Assembly (NCBI RefSeq): GCF_003940805.1
Contig: NZ_CP034328.1
Location: 310,001-374,000, forward strand
DNA length: 64,000 bases
Source of the DNA: Tabrizicola piscis
Lineage (GTDB): Bacteria; Pseudomonadota; Alphaproteobacteria; Rhodobacterales; Rhodobacteraceae
Direction of reading: 5' to 3'
Shown here: piece after piece, positions 55,481 to 63,721 of the stretch
Position numbering within the stretch: position 1 is the stretch's first letter
Layout: each line of letters begins with the position of its first letter
The notes under the pieces: model-generated
The model's database searches: none
Told to the model about the DNA's origin: nothing
The model's input: only the letters and a program-made list of their open reading frames with translations
Position numbers and translations under genes: made by a program

Positions 55481-57868
55481 CTATTCGGGCAGGAAGCCCA
55501 GTTCGAATACCATCGGCCGCAGCTTCTGACCAAGATTGGCATAAGCCTCACGGAAGGGTGCGAAATCGGTGACGATATCGCTGTGGGCTTCCAGCGCCTT
55601 GCGCACCTGATACCAGCCTGCATCGGCGCGGTTGAGCTTGTAGTCCTGCCGGATCTTGTTGGGGAAGCTGGTCGCGTGAAAGCGTTGGAAAAGCTTGCGC
55701 CCTTGATCGAGCACGGCGCGGGCTTCGGGTGAGAATGCCATGCCGGCCATGTAACGCACCATGAAATCGCTTTCGAACCGCGCCTTTGCGCCAACTTCGG
55801 CTTCGGCAAAGGGGATGAAATGATTGGTCAGCGACCAGTCCCGATCATTCCAGCGCAGCCCGTCCGCCCCAGCGGTGAGGTTCTTTCCAGAAAATAGCAT
55901 CCAGACCAAGCAATCAGATTTGAACTCCTCCGAGAGTGGCTGAGAGGGTTGCAGGAATTGGTCGTTGTGATTTACCCATGTATGCACCGTGAGCATTCTT
56001 ACGGCAAAGACAATCGCTGCCTGCCAGAGGTTTGCGTCGGTCAGCCAAATTCCACCGCCATTACCACCAGTGAAGATTGAGGAGGAGATCAAAGTCTCTT
56101 GTCCCGCGTGCTGCATATCGTTGTTGCTAGCGTAGAGATATCCCACTGCCCCGGCGTATTGTCTTTTTGGCCGTGGATTGCTTGCGACGGTCAGAGCGTT
56201 CGATAACGGTAACGCTGGGCCACCCTTTGCGCTCGTTTTAGCCATCCAGACATTAAGTAGCTTCGAGTTCGGTCGCACCACGTAGGATTTCTCACCGACA
56301 AGCGAGCCCTTGCGATCAAGGACCGTCGTCTGAATTTCGGTGATCGAAAGCTGAAATCTCTGATCCCAAATCAAAAAGCCTATCGGAAAACTACCTTTGA
56401 GACTATCGAAAGCCTTGTTTTCGACAACAAAACCGTCCAGATACTTCGCCCTCCATAAACTTCGGAACGCCTCAAAATTAGGAGCATTTATGTATTTCAA
56501 GGTACTGAACATGGCAAGTGTCGAAGTTGGCAACTCATGCCGAATACGAACCAGAAACTGCGTAAATAGCTCTTTGCTAGCGTAACCTAAATTCATTTCG
56601 CGCATCCATCCATTGATACGCGTTTTCTCGACACCGATCTTGTTTTCGTCTCCCTTGCCGATACCTGATCCACTTTCCGCATACGGCGGGTTGATCAGCA
56701 CCAAGATCGGCTTCGCGCCCTTCTTGCCCTCTTTCGCATCTGCAATCGCCTGCCGCAGCGACTGCGGCACTTTGCCAGAAAGCGCATAGTCGATCTGCCC
56801 GAAATCATCCACATCGTCATTCAAGTAATCATACTGAAAAATCTCGGCCCCCGCGAAGGCCGGGTTGCTGCGCATGATCGTCACGTCCTCTCGATCCAAG
56901 GTGGACATGAAGACATTGCGCAGGTTGCTGTGCTTGGCTTCCAGATTGCCGACGCCAGCGCACATATCCCAGACGATGTATCTCTGCTGCCAGTCCGCGC
57001 CCAGCGTCGCTGCCAACTGGTCGTAGGCTTTGTCGACGATGTGCAAAGGCGTATAGAACGCGCCCTTGAACTTCTGATCGTCCATCGGCAACAGGCTGTC
57101 GCGCCGTTCCAGAAGATAGTGCCGATGCTTCTGTTCGGGCGGGCGGTGGTAGATGTTCCAGAAGTTGCGGTAGCCGCGCGCACTTGCAAGGTCGTATTGG
57201 TCGGCCCCCATAATGAAAACGGGGTCGTTGCCGTTGAACAAAAGGCGCGCGGGAAGGTTGGCCATCGTCGCTGTGTGCCCGTCATGCATGATGTCGGCAA
57301 AGAACAGCACGGCATAATCCGCCTCACGCTTCACGCCAAGTTCGACGCCAACCATCGCCACCCATTTGTCGAACACCTGGCGCAGGTTGTCGGGCGTGAT
57401 GGGGGTGCGGATGATGCGGCCTTCGCGCACGGCGTCTTTAACGGCCTTGATGAATTCCGCCTCATACCCATCAATCTGATAATGGATGAAATGTGTCTCG
57501 ATGATCGGGGCGATCTGGGCTGCAAGCGCCTTGTCGGCTGCAGAGCCTGATTTGGGCCAGACGATGGTTGGGTCGTTCAGCAGCGGCAAGGCGTGTTCGG
57601 TCGGCATCAAGGCCGCCTTTTCGCGGTCGATCACGCAGAGAAAGCCGGGGATCGGCTCGCCCCGCTTGCGCGCGGCGCGGACATAGGTCAGCAACTGCGC
57701 GAACATCAGAAGCGGTGGGGTGGGTGTCTCTTTCGCTTCGAACCAGATTTCGGGGGTTTGGATGTCGACCAAACCCTTGAATACGGCCTTAAGCCCCAGC
57801 GCCTTGATGTAGGCGTCTTTGACGTCTTCTTCGGTTCGGGCGCGGTGCAGGTCTTCGATCAGGCTCAA
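55481..57868 (-). CDS. N6-adenine DNA methyltransferase with probable nuclease domain (type IIG-like R-M protein)
   Basis: A 795-residue protein. Residues 35-46 (D-x8-E-A-K in VDIQTPEIWFEAKE) resemble a PD-(D/E)xK nuclease site, as in MmeI-type enzymes. Residues 110-270 are helical linker with GAFYTPLHIVDKAY. Methyltransferase motif I is WDMCAGVGNLEAKHS (about 300-314) and motif IV INPPYAESGSG (392-402), the NPPY of N6-adenine enzymes. Residues 450-795 would carry target recognition. The start is TTG with GGAG before it. No separate S, R or helper gene adjoins. The part coding residues about 400-660 is distinctly more AT-rich than the flanks. It may restrict, or only methylate, DNA. Confidence 0.75.
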   Translation of the reverse strand: MSLIEDLHRARTEEDVKDAYIKALGLKAVFKGLVDIQTPEIWFEAKETPTPPLLMFAQLLTYVRAARKRGEPIPGFLCVIDREKAALMPTEHALPLLNDPTIVWPKSGSAADKALAAQIAPIIETHFIHYQIDGYEAEFIKAVKDAVREGRIIRTPITPDNLRQVFDKWVAMVGVELGVKREADYAVLFFADIMHDGHTATMANLPARLLFNGNDPVFIMGADQYDLASARGYRNFWNIYHRPPEQKHRHYLLERRDSLLPMDDQKFKGAFYTPLHIVDKAYDQLAATLGADWQQRYIVWDMCAGVGNLEAKHSNLRNVFMSTLDREDVTIMRSNPAFAGAEIFQYDYLNDDVDDFGQIDYALSGKVPQSLRQAIADAKEGKKGAKPILVLINPPYAESGSGIGKGDENKIGVEKTRINGWMREMNLGYASKELFTQFLVRIRHELPTSTLAMFSTLKYINAPNFEAFRSLWRAKYLDGFVVENKAFDSLKGSFPIGFLIWDQRFQLSITEIQTTVLDRKGSLVGEKSYVVRPNSKLLNVWMAKTSAKGGPALPLSNALTVASNPRPKRQYAGAVGYLYASNNDMQHAGQETLISSSIFTGGNGGGIWLTDANLWQAAIVFAVRMLTVHTWVNHNDQFLQPSQPLSEEFKSDCLVWMLFSGKNLTAGADGLRWNDRDWSLTNHFIPFAEAEVGAKARFESDFMVRYMAGMAFSPEARAVLDQGRKLFQRFHATSFPNKIRQDYKLNRADAGWYQVRKALEAHSDIVTDFAPFREAYANLGQKLRPMVFELGFLPE

Positions 57869-57971
57869 TGGGGTGCTCCGACTAGGCGGTGTGTCACGGA
57901 AACTTGGACCATCGACATGAGGCCGAAGTGGGGCATCGGCGGACCGGATGATGGATCAAGCGGAGTCGGCC

Positions 57972-58835
57972 TTACTTCAACCGCCGGATCAGGCTGGAGG
58001 TGTCGCCCCTGCCCCCGCCCATCAGCTGCACGTCCTTGTAGAACTGGTCCACGAGGGCGGTGACGGGCAGGCTGGCGCCGATTTCGTCTGCCGTATCAAG
58101 GCAGATGCCAAGGTCCTTGCGCATCCAGTCCACCGCGAAGCCGAAGTCGAAGGTGTGGGCCAGCATCGTCTTGTGACGGTTGGCCATCTGCCACGATCCG
58201 GCAGCGCCTTGAGAGATGACCTCGACCACCTTTTCGCCGTCAAGGCCGGCCTTCTGGCCGAAAGCCAGCGCCTCGGACAGGCCCTGCATAAGGCCTGCGA
58301 TGCAAATCTGGTTCATCATCTTGGCCAGTTGCCCTGCCCCGCTGTCGCCGATCAGGCGGCAGATGCGGGCGTAGGACGCCATCACGGCTTCCGCCCGCGC
58401 ATAATCGGCAGGGTCGCCGCCGCACATGATGGAAAGTTGGCCATTCTCGGCCCCCGCCTGACCGCCAGAGACCGGAGCGTCGACGAAAGCCACGCCCGTG
58501 GTCGCGGCCTGCGCCGCAAGCTTGCGGGTGATCTTTGCCGACACCGTGGTGTGATCGACAAAGACCGACCCCGGCGTCATTCCGGCGAAGGCGCCATCGG
58601 GGCCAGTGCAGACCGCGCGCAGGTCGTCGTCATTGCCGACGCAGGCCATCACGAATTCAGCGCCCTTGGCCGCCTCACGCGGGGTGGCCGCCGACTTGCC
58701 CTTGTGCTTGGCGACCCAGGCCGCGGCCTTGGCCGGGCTGCGGTTGTAAACCGTGACGTCATGCCCTTTGGCAGCAAGATGCCCGGCCATGGGAAAGCCC
58801 ATGACGCCCAGACCCAGAAACGCGACTTTTGCCAT
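57972..58835 (-). CDS. NAD(P)-dependent 3-hydroxyisobutyrate dehydrogenase-family protein
   Basis: 287 residues. FLGLGVMGFPMAGHLAAKGH (cofactor), DAPVSGGQAGAENGQLSIMC (substrate motif) and GAGQLAKMMNQI (catalytic Lys). The usual assignment is 3-hydroxyisobutyrate or 2-hydroxy-3-oxopropionate (tartronate semialdehyde) reductase. The ATG follows GGGAG. It is divergent from the penicillin-acylase gene with an 81-bp gap. Confidence 0.88.
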   Translation of the reverse strand: MAKVAFLGLGVMGFPMAGHLAAKGHDVTVYNRSPAKAAAWVAKHKGKSAATPREAAKGAEFVMACVGNDDDLRAVCTGPDGAFAGMTPGSVFVDHTTVSAKITRKLAAQAATTGVAFVDAPVSGGQAGAENGQLSIMCGGDPADYARAEAVMASYARICRLIGDSGAGQLAKMMNQICIAGLMQGLSEALAFGQKAGLDGEKVVEVISQGAAGSWQMANRHKTMLAHTFDFGFAVDWMRKDLGICLDTADEIGASLPVTALVDQFYKDVQLMGGGRGDTSSLIRRLK

Positions 58836-58916
58836 CTTCGACTCCCCGCTCATTGCCCTTCCGGGCTTGATCGACTAGGAACCCATCACCTTGCGGACGT
58901 CAAGAACTGGGCCCCG

Positions 58917-61379
58917 ATGCTGACTGCTTTTCGCTGGCTGATCCGTCTTGTGACCGGTGCCCTTGTGCTGGGTCTGCTGGTGCTTTTGCTGGCCTATTAC
59001 ATCCTGACCCGGTCGCTGATCGACTATTCCGAAGATTTCACGGTGCAGGGAATCTCGGCCCCGGTCGAGATTGTGCGCAACAATGACAATGTGCCGCACA
59101 TCTTTGGCGCAACGGATGCGGATGTGTATTTCGCGCTGGGATTTGCCCATGCGCAGGACCGGCTGTGGCAGATGACGATGCTGCGCCGGACGGTGCAGGG
59201 GCGGCTGTCGGAATCTTTTGGCCCGGCCACGGTGAAGGTGGACGAGCTGATGCGCCGGCTGGACCTGTACGGATTGGCGCTGCAATCGGTCGAGGTGCAG
59301 GACGCCGAGACGCTGGCGGCGCTGAAGGCGTACTCGGCGGGTGTGAACGCCTGGATCAACCAGATCAACGCCGGGGCGCGCGGGCGTGGGGCGCCGGAGT
59401 TCTTCCTGTTTTCCAGCGAGATCGCGGCCTGGGCCCCGGCGGATTCGATCGCCATCCTGAAGCTGATGGCGCTCCAGTTGACCGGATCCCTGCAGACCGA
59501 GGTCCTGCGGGCGCGCACGTCGCTATTGCTGTCGCCCGAGCGGCTGGCCGACATCCTGCCGGATGATCCCGGGCAAGGTGTGGCGGCGCTGCCGGACTAT
59601 GCAAGCCTTGTGCCGGGGGTGAGCCCCTCAGCGCAGCCTTTGGACTTTGCGCTTGGCCCGCTGTCGCCGGTGGCCGGTCTGGGGCTGACCGGAGCGTCGA
59701 ATTCCTGGGCCGCCCGGCCGGGGCGGTCGGCGGCGGGGGGCAGCCTTTTGGCCAACGACCCGCATTTGGGCCTGACGGCGCCGACGATCTGGTATCTTGC
59801 GCGGCTGGAGTTGCAGTCGGGTGGCGTCATCGGCGGGACGATCCCGGGGGTGCCTGCGGTGCTGGTCGGGCGGTCGGAACGGCTGGGCTGGGCGCTGACC
59901 ACTGCCTATGTCGATGATCAGGACGTGCTGATCGAAGAGTTGAACCCCGAGAATTCGGGGGAATACCGGACACCCGACGGCTGGGCGGCGTTTGAAAGCC
60001 GTCAGTCGATCATCACGGTCAAGGATGCGGCCCCGGTCACGCTGAACCTGCGCTGGTCGCGCAACGGGCCGATCCTGCCGGGGACGCATTACGAACTGGC
60101 CTCGATCACCCCGCCGGGCCATGTCGCGGCGGTCAGCTGGACGGCTTTGAGCGGGGCGGACACGTCGATGACGGCGGCACTGCGGCTGATGCGGGCGGGG
60201 GATATTCCTGCGGCACTGGAGGCGGGGCGGCTGGTGGTGGCACCGGCGCAGAACCTGATGCTGGCGGATCTGGACGGGATCGCCATGCAGGTGGTGGGCG
60301 CGATGCCGGCGCGGGATCCGGCCCATCCGTCGCAAGGGCGGCTGCCCGTCCTTGGGGCCGACCCGGCGGCGGGCTTTCGCGGGGTGCTGCCCTATGAGGT
60401 GAACCCGCGCTTCGTCAATCCGACCTCGGGCCTGTTGGGCAATACCAACAACAAGACGGTGAACCGGCCCTTCCCGGAACATGTCAGCTTTGACTGGGGC
60501 GACACCCAGCGCATCCAGCGCTGGCTGGCGCTGATGCAGGCGCGTGAGGTGCATACGCGCGAAAGCTTCATCGAAGCGCAGCTGGACACGGTGAACCCGA
60601 CGGCGCGGGCCCTGCTGCCGTTGATCGGGGCGGACCTGTGGTTCACCGGCGAGGCGGCAGCCGAAGGCACGCCAGAACGCTTTCGCCAGCGCGCACTGGG
60701 GCTGTTGGCCGAATGGAACGGCGAGATGAACGAGCATCTGCCCGAACCCCTGATCGCCGAGGCCTGGATGCGGGCGCTGATGGACCGGCTGATCCGCGAT
60801 GAGCTGGGGGCGATGGCCGACAGCTTCACCCATATCTCTCCCGTGTTCATCGAGAGGGTCTATCGCAACGTTGGCGGTGCGGGGGTCTGGTGTGACGTGA
60901 TCCAGTCGGCGGCGGTGGAGAGCTGCACCGATGTGGCCCGGATCGCCTTGGACGAGGCGCTGCTGCGGTTGCGGGAGAAGTACGGCGACAACATCGAAAG
61001 CTGGCGCTGGGGCGACGCGCATGAGGCGACGCATGACCATCCGGTGCTGGGCGATGTGCCGTTCCTGCGGCATTTCGTGAACATCCGGCAGTCCACGTCC
61101 GGCGGCGATGACACACTGATGCGGGGGGTGACGCGCGGCACGGGCGACGAGCCGTTCCAGAACGTCCATTCGGCCGGCTATCGCGGCGTCTATGATTTCG
61201 CCGACCCGGACAGTTCGGTCTTCATCTCCGCCACCGGGCAGTCGGGCCATCCGCTGAGCCGCCATTACGATGATCTGGGCGAGTTGTGGCGGCGGGGGGA
61301 GTATATTCCGATGTCGCTTGACCCCGACCTTGCCCGCGCGGCGGCGGCGGGGGTCATGGTGTTGAGCCCGGCGGAATGA
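58917..61379 (+). CDS. penicillin acylase family hydrolase, membrane-anchored
   Basis: An 820-residue Ntn hydrolase. Residues 1-32 form a membrane anchor (LIRLVTGALVLGLLVLLLAY), then the alpha chain (family motif NNDNVPHIFGATDADVYFAL and HAQDRLWQM), a spacer, and the beta chain beginning at the Ser of GASNSWAARPGRSAAGG, the autocatalytic cleavage site. Family members cleave amides: penicillins, cephalosporins or acyl-homoserine lactones. I start at MLTAFRWLIRLVTG because the open frame further upstream is antisense to the dehydrogenase gene. The next gene overlaps by ATGA. Confidence 0.88.
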   Translation: MLTAFRWLIRLVTGALVLGLLVLLLAYYILTRSLIDYSEDFTVQGISAPVEIVRNNDNVPHIFGATDADVYFALGFAHAQDRLWQMTMLRRTVQGRLSESFGPATVKVDELMRRLDLYGLALQSVEVQDAETLAALKAYSAGVNAWINQINAGARGRGAPEFFLFSSEIAAWAPADSIAILKLMALQLTGSLQTEVLRARTSLLLSPERLADILPDDPGQGVAALPDYASLVPGVSPSAQPLDFALGPLSPVAGLGLTGASNSWAARPGRSAAGGSLLANDPHLGLTAPTIWYLARLELQSGGVIGGTIPGVPAVLVGRSERLGWALTTAYVDDQDVLIEELNPENSGEYRTPDGWAAFESRQSIITVKDAAPVTLNLRWSRNGPILPGTHYELASITPPGHVAAVSWTALSGADTSMTAALRLMRAGDIPAALEAGRLVVAPAQNLMLADLDGIAMQVVGAMPARDPAHPSQGRLPVLGADPAAGFRGVLPYEVNPRFVNPTSGLLGNTNNKTVNRPFPEHVSFDWGDTQRIQRWLALMQAREVHTRESFIEAQLDTVNPTARALLPLIGADLWFTGEAAAEGTPERFRQRALGLLAEWNGEMNEHLPEPLIAEAWMRALMDRLIRDELGAMADSFTHISPVFIERVYRNVGGAGVWCDVIQSAAVESCTDVARIALDEALLRLREKYGDNIESWRWGDAHEATHDHPVLGDVPFLRHFVNIRQSTSGGDDTLMRGVTRGTGDEPFQNVHSAGYRGVYDFADPDSSVFISATGQSGHPLSRHYDDLGELWRRGEYIPMSLDPDLARAAAAGVMVLSPAE

Positions 61380-61867
61380 TCACCACGGCCCGCCTGACCC
61401 TGCGGCGTGCCCGGATGACGGATCTGGACGATGTCCACGCCATGCTGTCGCAGCCAGCGGCGATGCGCTACTGGTCGACGCCCGAGCATGAGACGCTGGA
61501 CGAAAGCCGGAAATGGCTGGAAGGCATGGTTGCGGGGGCGCCGGGTGAGGATGATTTCCTGATCGAACATCAGGGCCGGGTGATCGGCAAGGCCGGGGCC
61601 TGGCGGCTGCCGGAGGTGGGGTTCCTGCTGCATCCCGACCATTGGGGCAAGGGTCTGGCGCATGAGGCGATGGTGGCGGTCATCGCGCATCTTTTCGCCT
61701 CGCATGACGTGCCGGAACTGACGGCAGAGGCGGACCCACGAAATGCGGCCTCGCTTCGGCTGCTGGGGCGGCTGGGGTTCGTGGAAACCGGCCGGGCGAC
61801 GCGGACGATGCAATGGCGCGATGAGTGGTGCGACAGCGTTTATCTGGCGCTGCCACGACCGGGGTGA
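61376..61867 (+). CDS. GNAT-family N-acetyltransferase (RimJ/RimL-like)
   Basis: A 163-residue acetyltransferase: ITTARLTLRRARMTDLDDVH, then WLEGMVAGAPG, GFLLHPDHWGKGLAHEAMVA (the acetyl-CoA loop, with HxxWGKGLA), and ADPRNAASLRLLGRLGFVET. It probably acetylates the N-terminus of a protein or a small amine. Its ATG overlaps the penicillin-acylase stop codon, so the two are cotranslated. Confidence 0.88.
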   Translation: MITTARLTLRRARMTDLDDVHAMLSQPAAMRYWSTPEHETLDESRKWLEGMVAGAPGEDDFLIEHQGRVIGKAGAWRLPEVGFLLHPDHWGKGLAHEAMVAVIAHLFASHDVPELTAEADPRNAASLRLLGRLGFVETGRATRTMQWRDEWCDSVYLALPRPG

Positions 61868-61871
61868 GCCA

Positions 61872-61939
61872 CCGGAATTTTCGAAAATTCCGGAGCGGAG
61901 CCTTTGAAGGCTCCGGCGCGATTTCTTTGAAGAAATCGC
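61872..61939. repeat. three tandem 20-22-nt palindromes between convergent genes
   Basis: 61872-61893: arms CCGGAATTTT/AAAATTCCGG around CG. 61896-61915: CGGAGCCTT/AAGGCTCCG around TG. 61918-61939: GCGATTTCTT/AAGAAATCGC around TG. Each is perfect, the spacing is 2 nt, and the arms differ while the TT-YR-AA core is constant. The array is followed by a GGCTCAAAGCTGGCTCAAAG direct repeat. Like 3732-3775 it fills a convergent gap. Confidence 0.8.
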
Positions 61940-61954
61940 TGGCTCAAAGCTGGC

Positions 61955-63304
61955 TCAAAGATCGCGGAAGCGTTTTTCCTGGCGGGCGGTCCAGCGCAGG
62001 GTCAGGTGATAGCCATCCTCGGCCTCCACCTCGGCCATAACGACACCTTCCTGATGCAGCCATGCGCGCTTGCGCCCCTCGGCGAAGGGCAGGATCAGGG
62101 TCTGGTCGGTCTTGGCTTCGTCAAAGACCAGAGAGATCGCGTCCAGCAGGGTCGGCACGCCTTCGCCGGTCAGGGCGGAGACCGGGAACACCCGGTCACG
62201 CCCCGTGGCGCCAAGGGCAAGGGCGGCGCGGGCAGCCGGGTCGACGAGGTCCAGCTTGTTCCACACCTCAAGCACCGGGACGGCGGGCTTGACGCCAAGC
62301 GAGGTCAGGATTTCGGCCACGTCCTGCGCCTGTTCGGCGGTTTCGGGGTGGCTGATGTCGCGGACATGCAGGATCAGGTCCGCCTCAAGCACCTCTTCCA
62401 GCGTGGCGCGGAAGGCGGCGACAAGCTGGGTCGGCAGGTCGGAAATGAAGCCCACGGTATCGGAGGCGATGATCTTGCGCCCTGCCCCGCCATCCGGCGC
62501 GGGCAAGGTGATGCCGCGCATCGTGGGGTCAAGCGTGGCGAAAAGCATGTCCTTGGCCAGAACCTCGGCCCCGGTCATCCGGTTGAACAGCGTGGATTTG
62601 CCAGCGTTGGTATAGCCCACGAGCGCCACCAGCGGAAACGGCACCTTGCGGCGCGAGGCGCGGTGGAGTTCGCGGGTCTTCACCACCTTGTCCAGCTGGC
62701 GCTTGAGGCGGATGACCTGATCGTCGATGGCGCGGCGGTCGGCCTCAAGCTGGGTTTCCCCCGGGCCGCCGACAAAGCCAAAGCCGCCGCGCTGGCGTTC
62801 AAGGTGGGTCCAGGCCCGGACAAGGCGGGTGCGCTGATAGCTGAGCGCGGCGAGTTCGACCTGCAACACCCCTTCGCGGGTGCGGGCGCGGTCGGCGAAA
62901 ATCTCAAGGATCAGCGAGGTGCGGTCGAGAAGTTTGACGCCCCACTCCTTTTCCAGATTGCGCTGCTGGACGGGGGAGACGGTGCCATCGACCAGCACCA
63001 GTTCAATCTCGTCCGCCTTGAAGCGGGTCTTGAGGTCTTCGACCTTGCCGGAGCCGATCAGCGTGGCGGGGCTGGTGCGGGACAGGCGCACGACCTCGGC
63101 CCCGCGGATGTCAAGTTCCGGCAAGGCGGCGGCGAGCGCCACAGCCTCGGCCAGCCCATGTTCGGGCAGGCGGCGGGCGTTGGCGGACTTCAGCGCCGGA
63201 TGCAGGACATAGGTGCGCGTCGGCTGCGCGGCGGTGTCGCGCAGACGTTGCCCTGCCCTTTGTGAGAGCAGGTCATCCGGGTCCTGAGGATCGGTGGAGA
63301 TCAG
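61955..63304 (-). CDS. hflX: GTPase HflX (CTG start)
   Basis: A 449-residue HflX: N-terminal domain with [16 protein letters not shown]; a coiled-coil with [21 protein letters not shown]1 [17 protein letters not shown]3 [11 protein letters not shown]4 NKLD. The family N-terminus [20 protein letters not shown] is encoded upstream of the first GTG (63142) in the same open frame, but no ATG, GTG or TTG exists there. CTG 63304-63302 overlaps the hfq stop (CTGA), with AAGGGGA 5 bases before it, so I take it as the start. It splits or rescues stalled ribosomes. Confidence 0.9.
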   Translation of the reverse strand: MISTDPQDPDDLLSQRAGQRLRDTAAQPTRTYVLHPALKSANARRLPEHGLAEAVALAAALPELDIRGAEVVRLSRTSPATLIGSGKVEDLKTRFKADEIELVLVDGTVSPVQQRNLEKEWGVKLLDRTSLILEIFADRARTREGVLQVELAALSYQRTRLVRAWTHLERQRGGFGFVGGPGETQLEADRRAIDDQVIRLKRQLDKVVKTRELHRASRRKVPFPLVALVGYTNAGKSTLFNRMTGAEVLAKDMLFATLDPTMRGITLPAPDGGAGRKIIASDTVGFISDLPTQLVAAFRATLEEVLEADLILHVRDISHPETAEQAQDVAEILTSLGVKPAVPVLEVWNKLDLVDPAARAALALGATGRDRVFPVSALTGEGVPTLLDAISLVFDEAKTDQTLILPFAEGRKRAWLHQEGVVMAEVEAEDGYHLTLRWTARQEKRFRDL

Positions 63305-63534
63305 TCTTCCCCTTCGTACAGGCTGATGGGTGCGCCCGGCATGATGGTTGAAATGGCGTGCTTGTAGACCAGCTGCGATTGTCCATCACGGCGCAACAGC
63401 ACGCAGAAGTTGTCAAACCAGGTGATCACGCCCTGCAGCTTGACCCCGTTTATCAGGAAGATCGTTACCGGAACTTTGGCCTTCCGCACATGATTGAGGA
63501 AGGCGTCTTGCAGGTTTTGCTTGTCGGCGGCCAT
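63301..63534 (-). CDS. hfq: RNA chaperone Hfq
   Basis: A 77-residue Sm-like protein: [20 protein letters not shown], then [20 protein letters not shown] (Sm1), and [10 protein letters not shown] (Sm2, the KHAIST form of the Hfq KH motif). It forms hexamers that pair sRNAs with mRNAs. I start at MAADKQ, the usual Rhodobacteraceae start; a longer frame adds 24 unsupported residues. Its stop overlaps the hflX CTG. Confidence 0.96.
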   Translation of the reverse strand: MAADKQNLQDAFLNHVRKAKVPVTIFLINGVKLQGVITWFDNFCVLLRRDGQSQLVYKHAISTIMPGAPISLYEGED

Positions 63535-63721
63535 TGCTTTTTTGCCTTGTTTTTCTAAAGCTTCACTGTCGCGGCTGCGGTGTTTTTCTATCAGCCCTGT
63601 CGTCACCGCCTAAGACGGCCTGCCCCAAGTATGAAGCGGGTTTCAGGGAGATTCCAGCGCAAAAATCAGGCTGTTACGCGACGGGCGGTTGAGTGGCCGC
63701 AGTCCGGGTCAGCGGCCGGGG
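63535..63721. other. non-coding gap upstream of hfq
   Basis: 187 bp with T-rich parts near hfq and GC-rich direct repeats GGGTCAGCGGCC at the other end (about 63707-63730). It should hold the hfq promoter; none could be assigned with confidence. No ORF is convincing. Confidence 0.4.

Noticed and set aside
57948..58916. plus-strand extension of the penicillin-acylase frame (1143 codons)
   Set aside because: It is antisense to a clear dehydrogenase gene, and the hydrolase begins with a normal membrane anchor at 58917.
63142..63304. hflX start at GTG 63142
   Set aside because: Conserved N-terminal residues are encoded upstream in the same open frame, and a good ribosome-binding stretch precedes CTG 63304.
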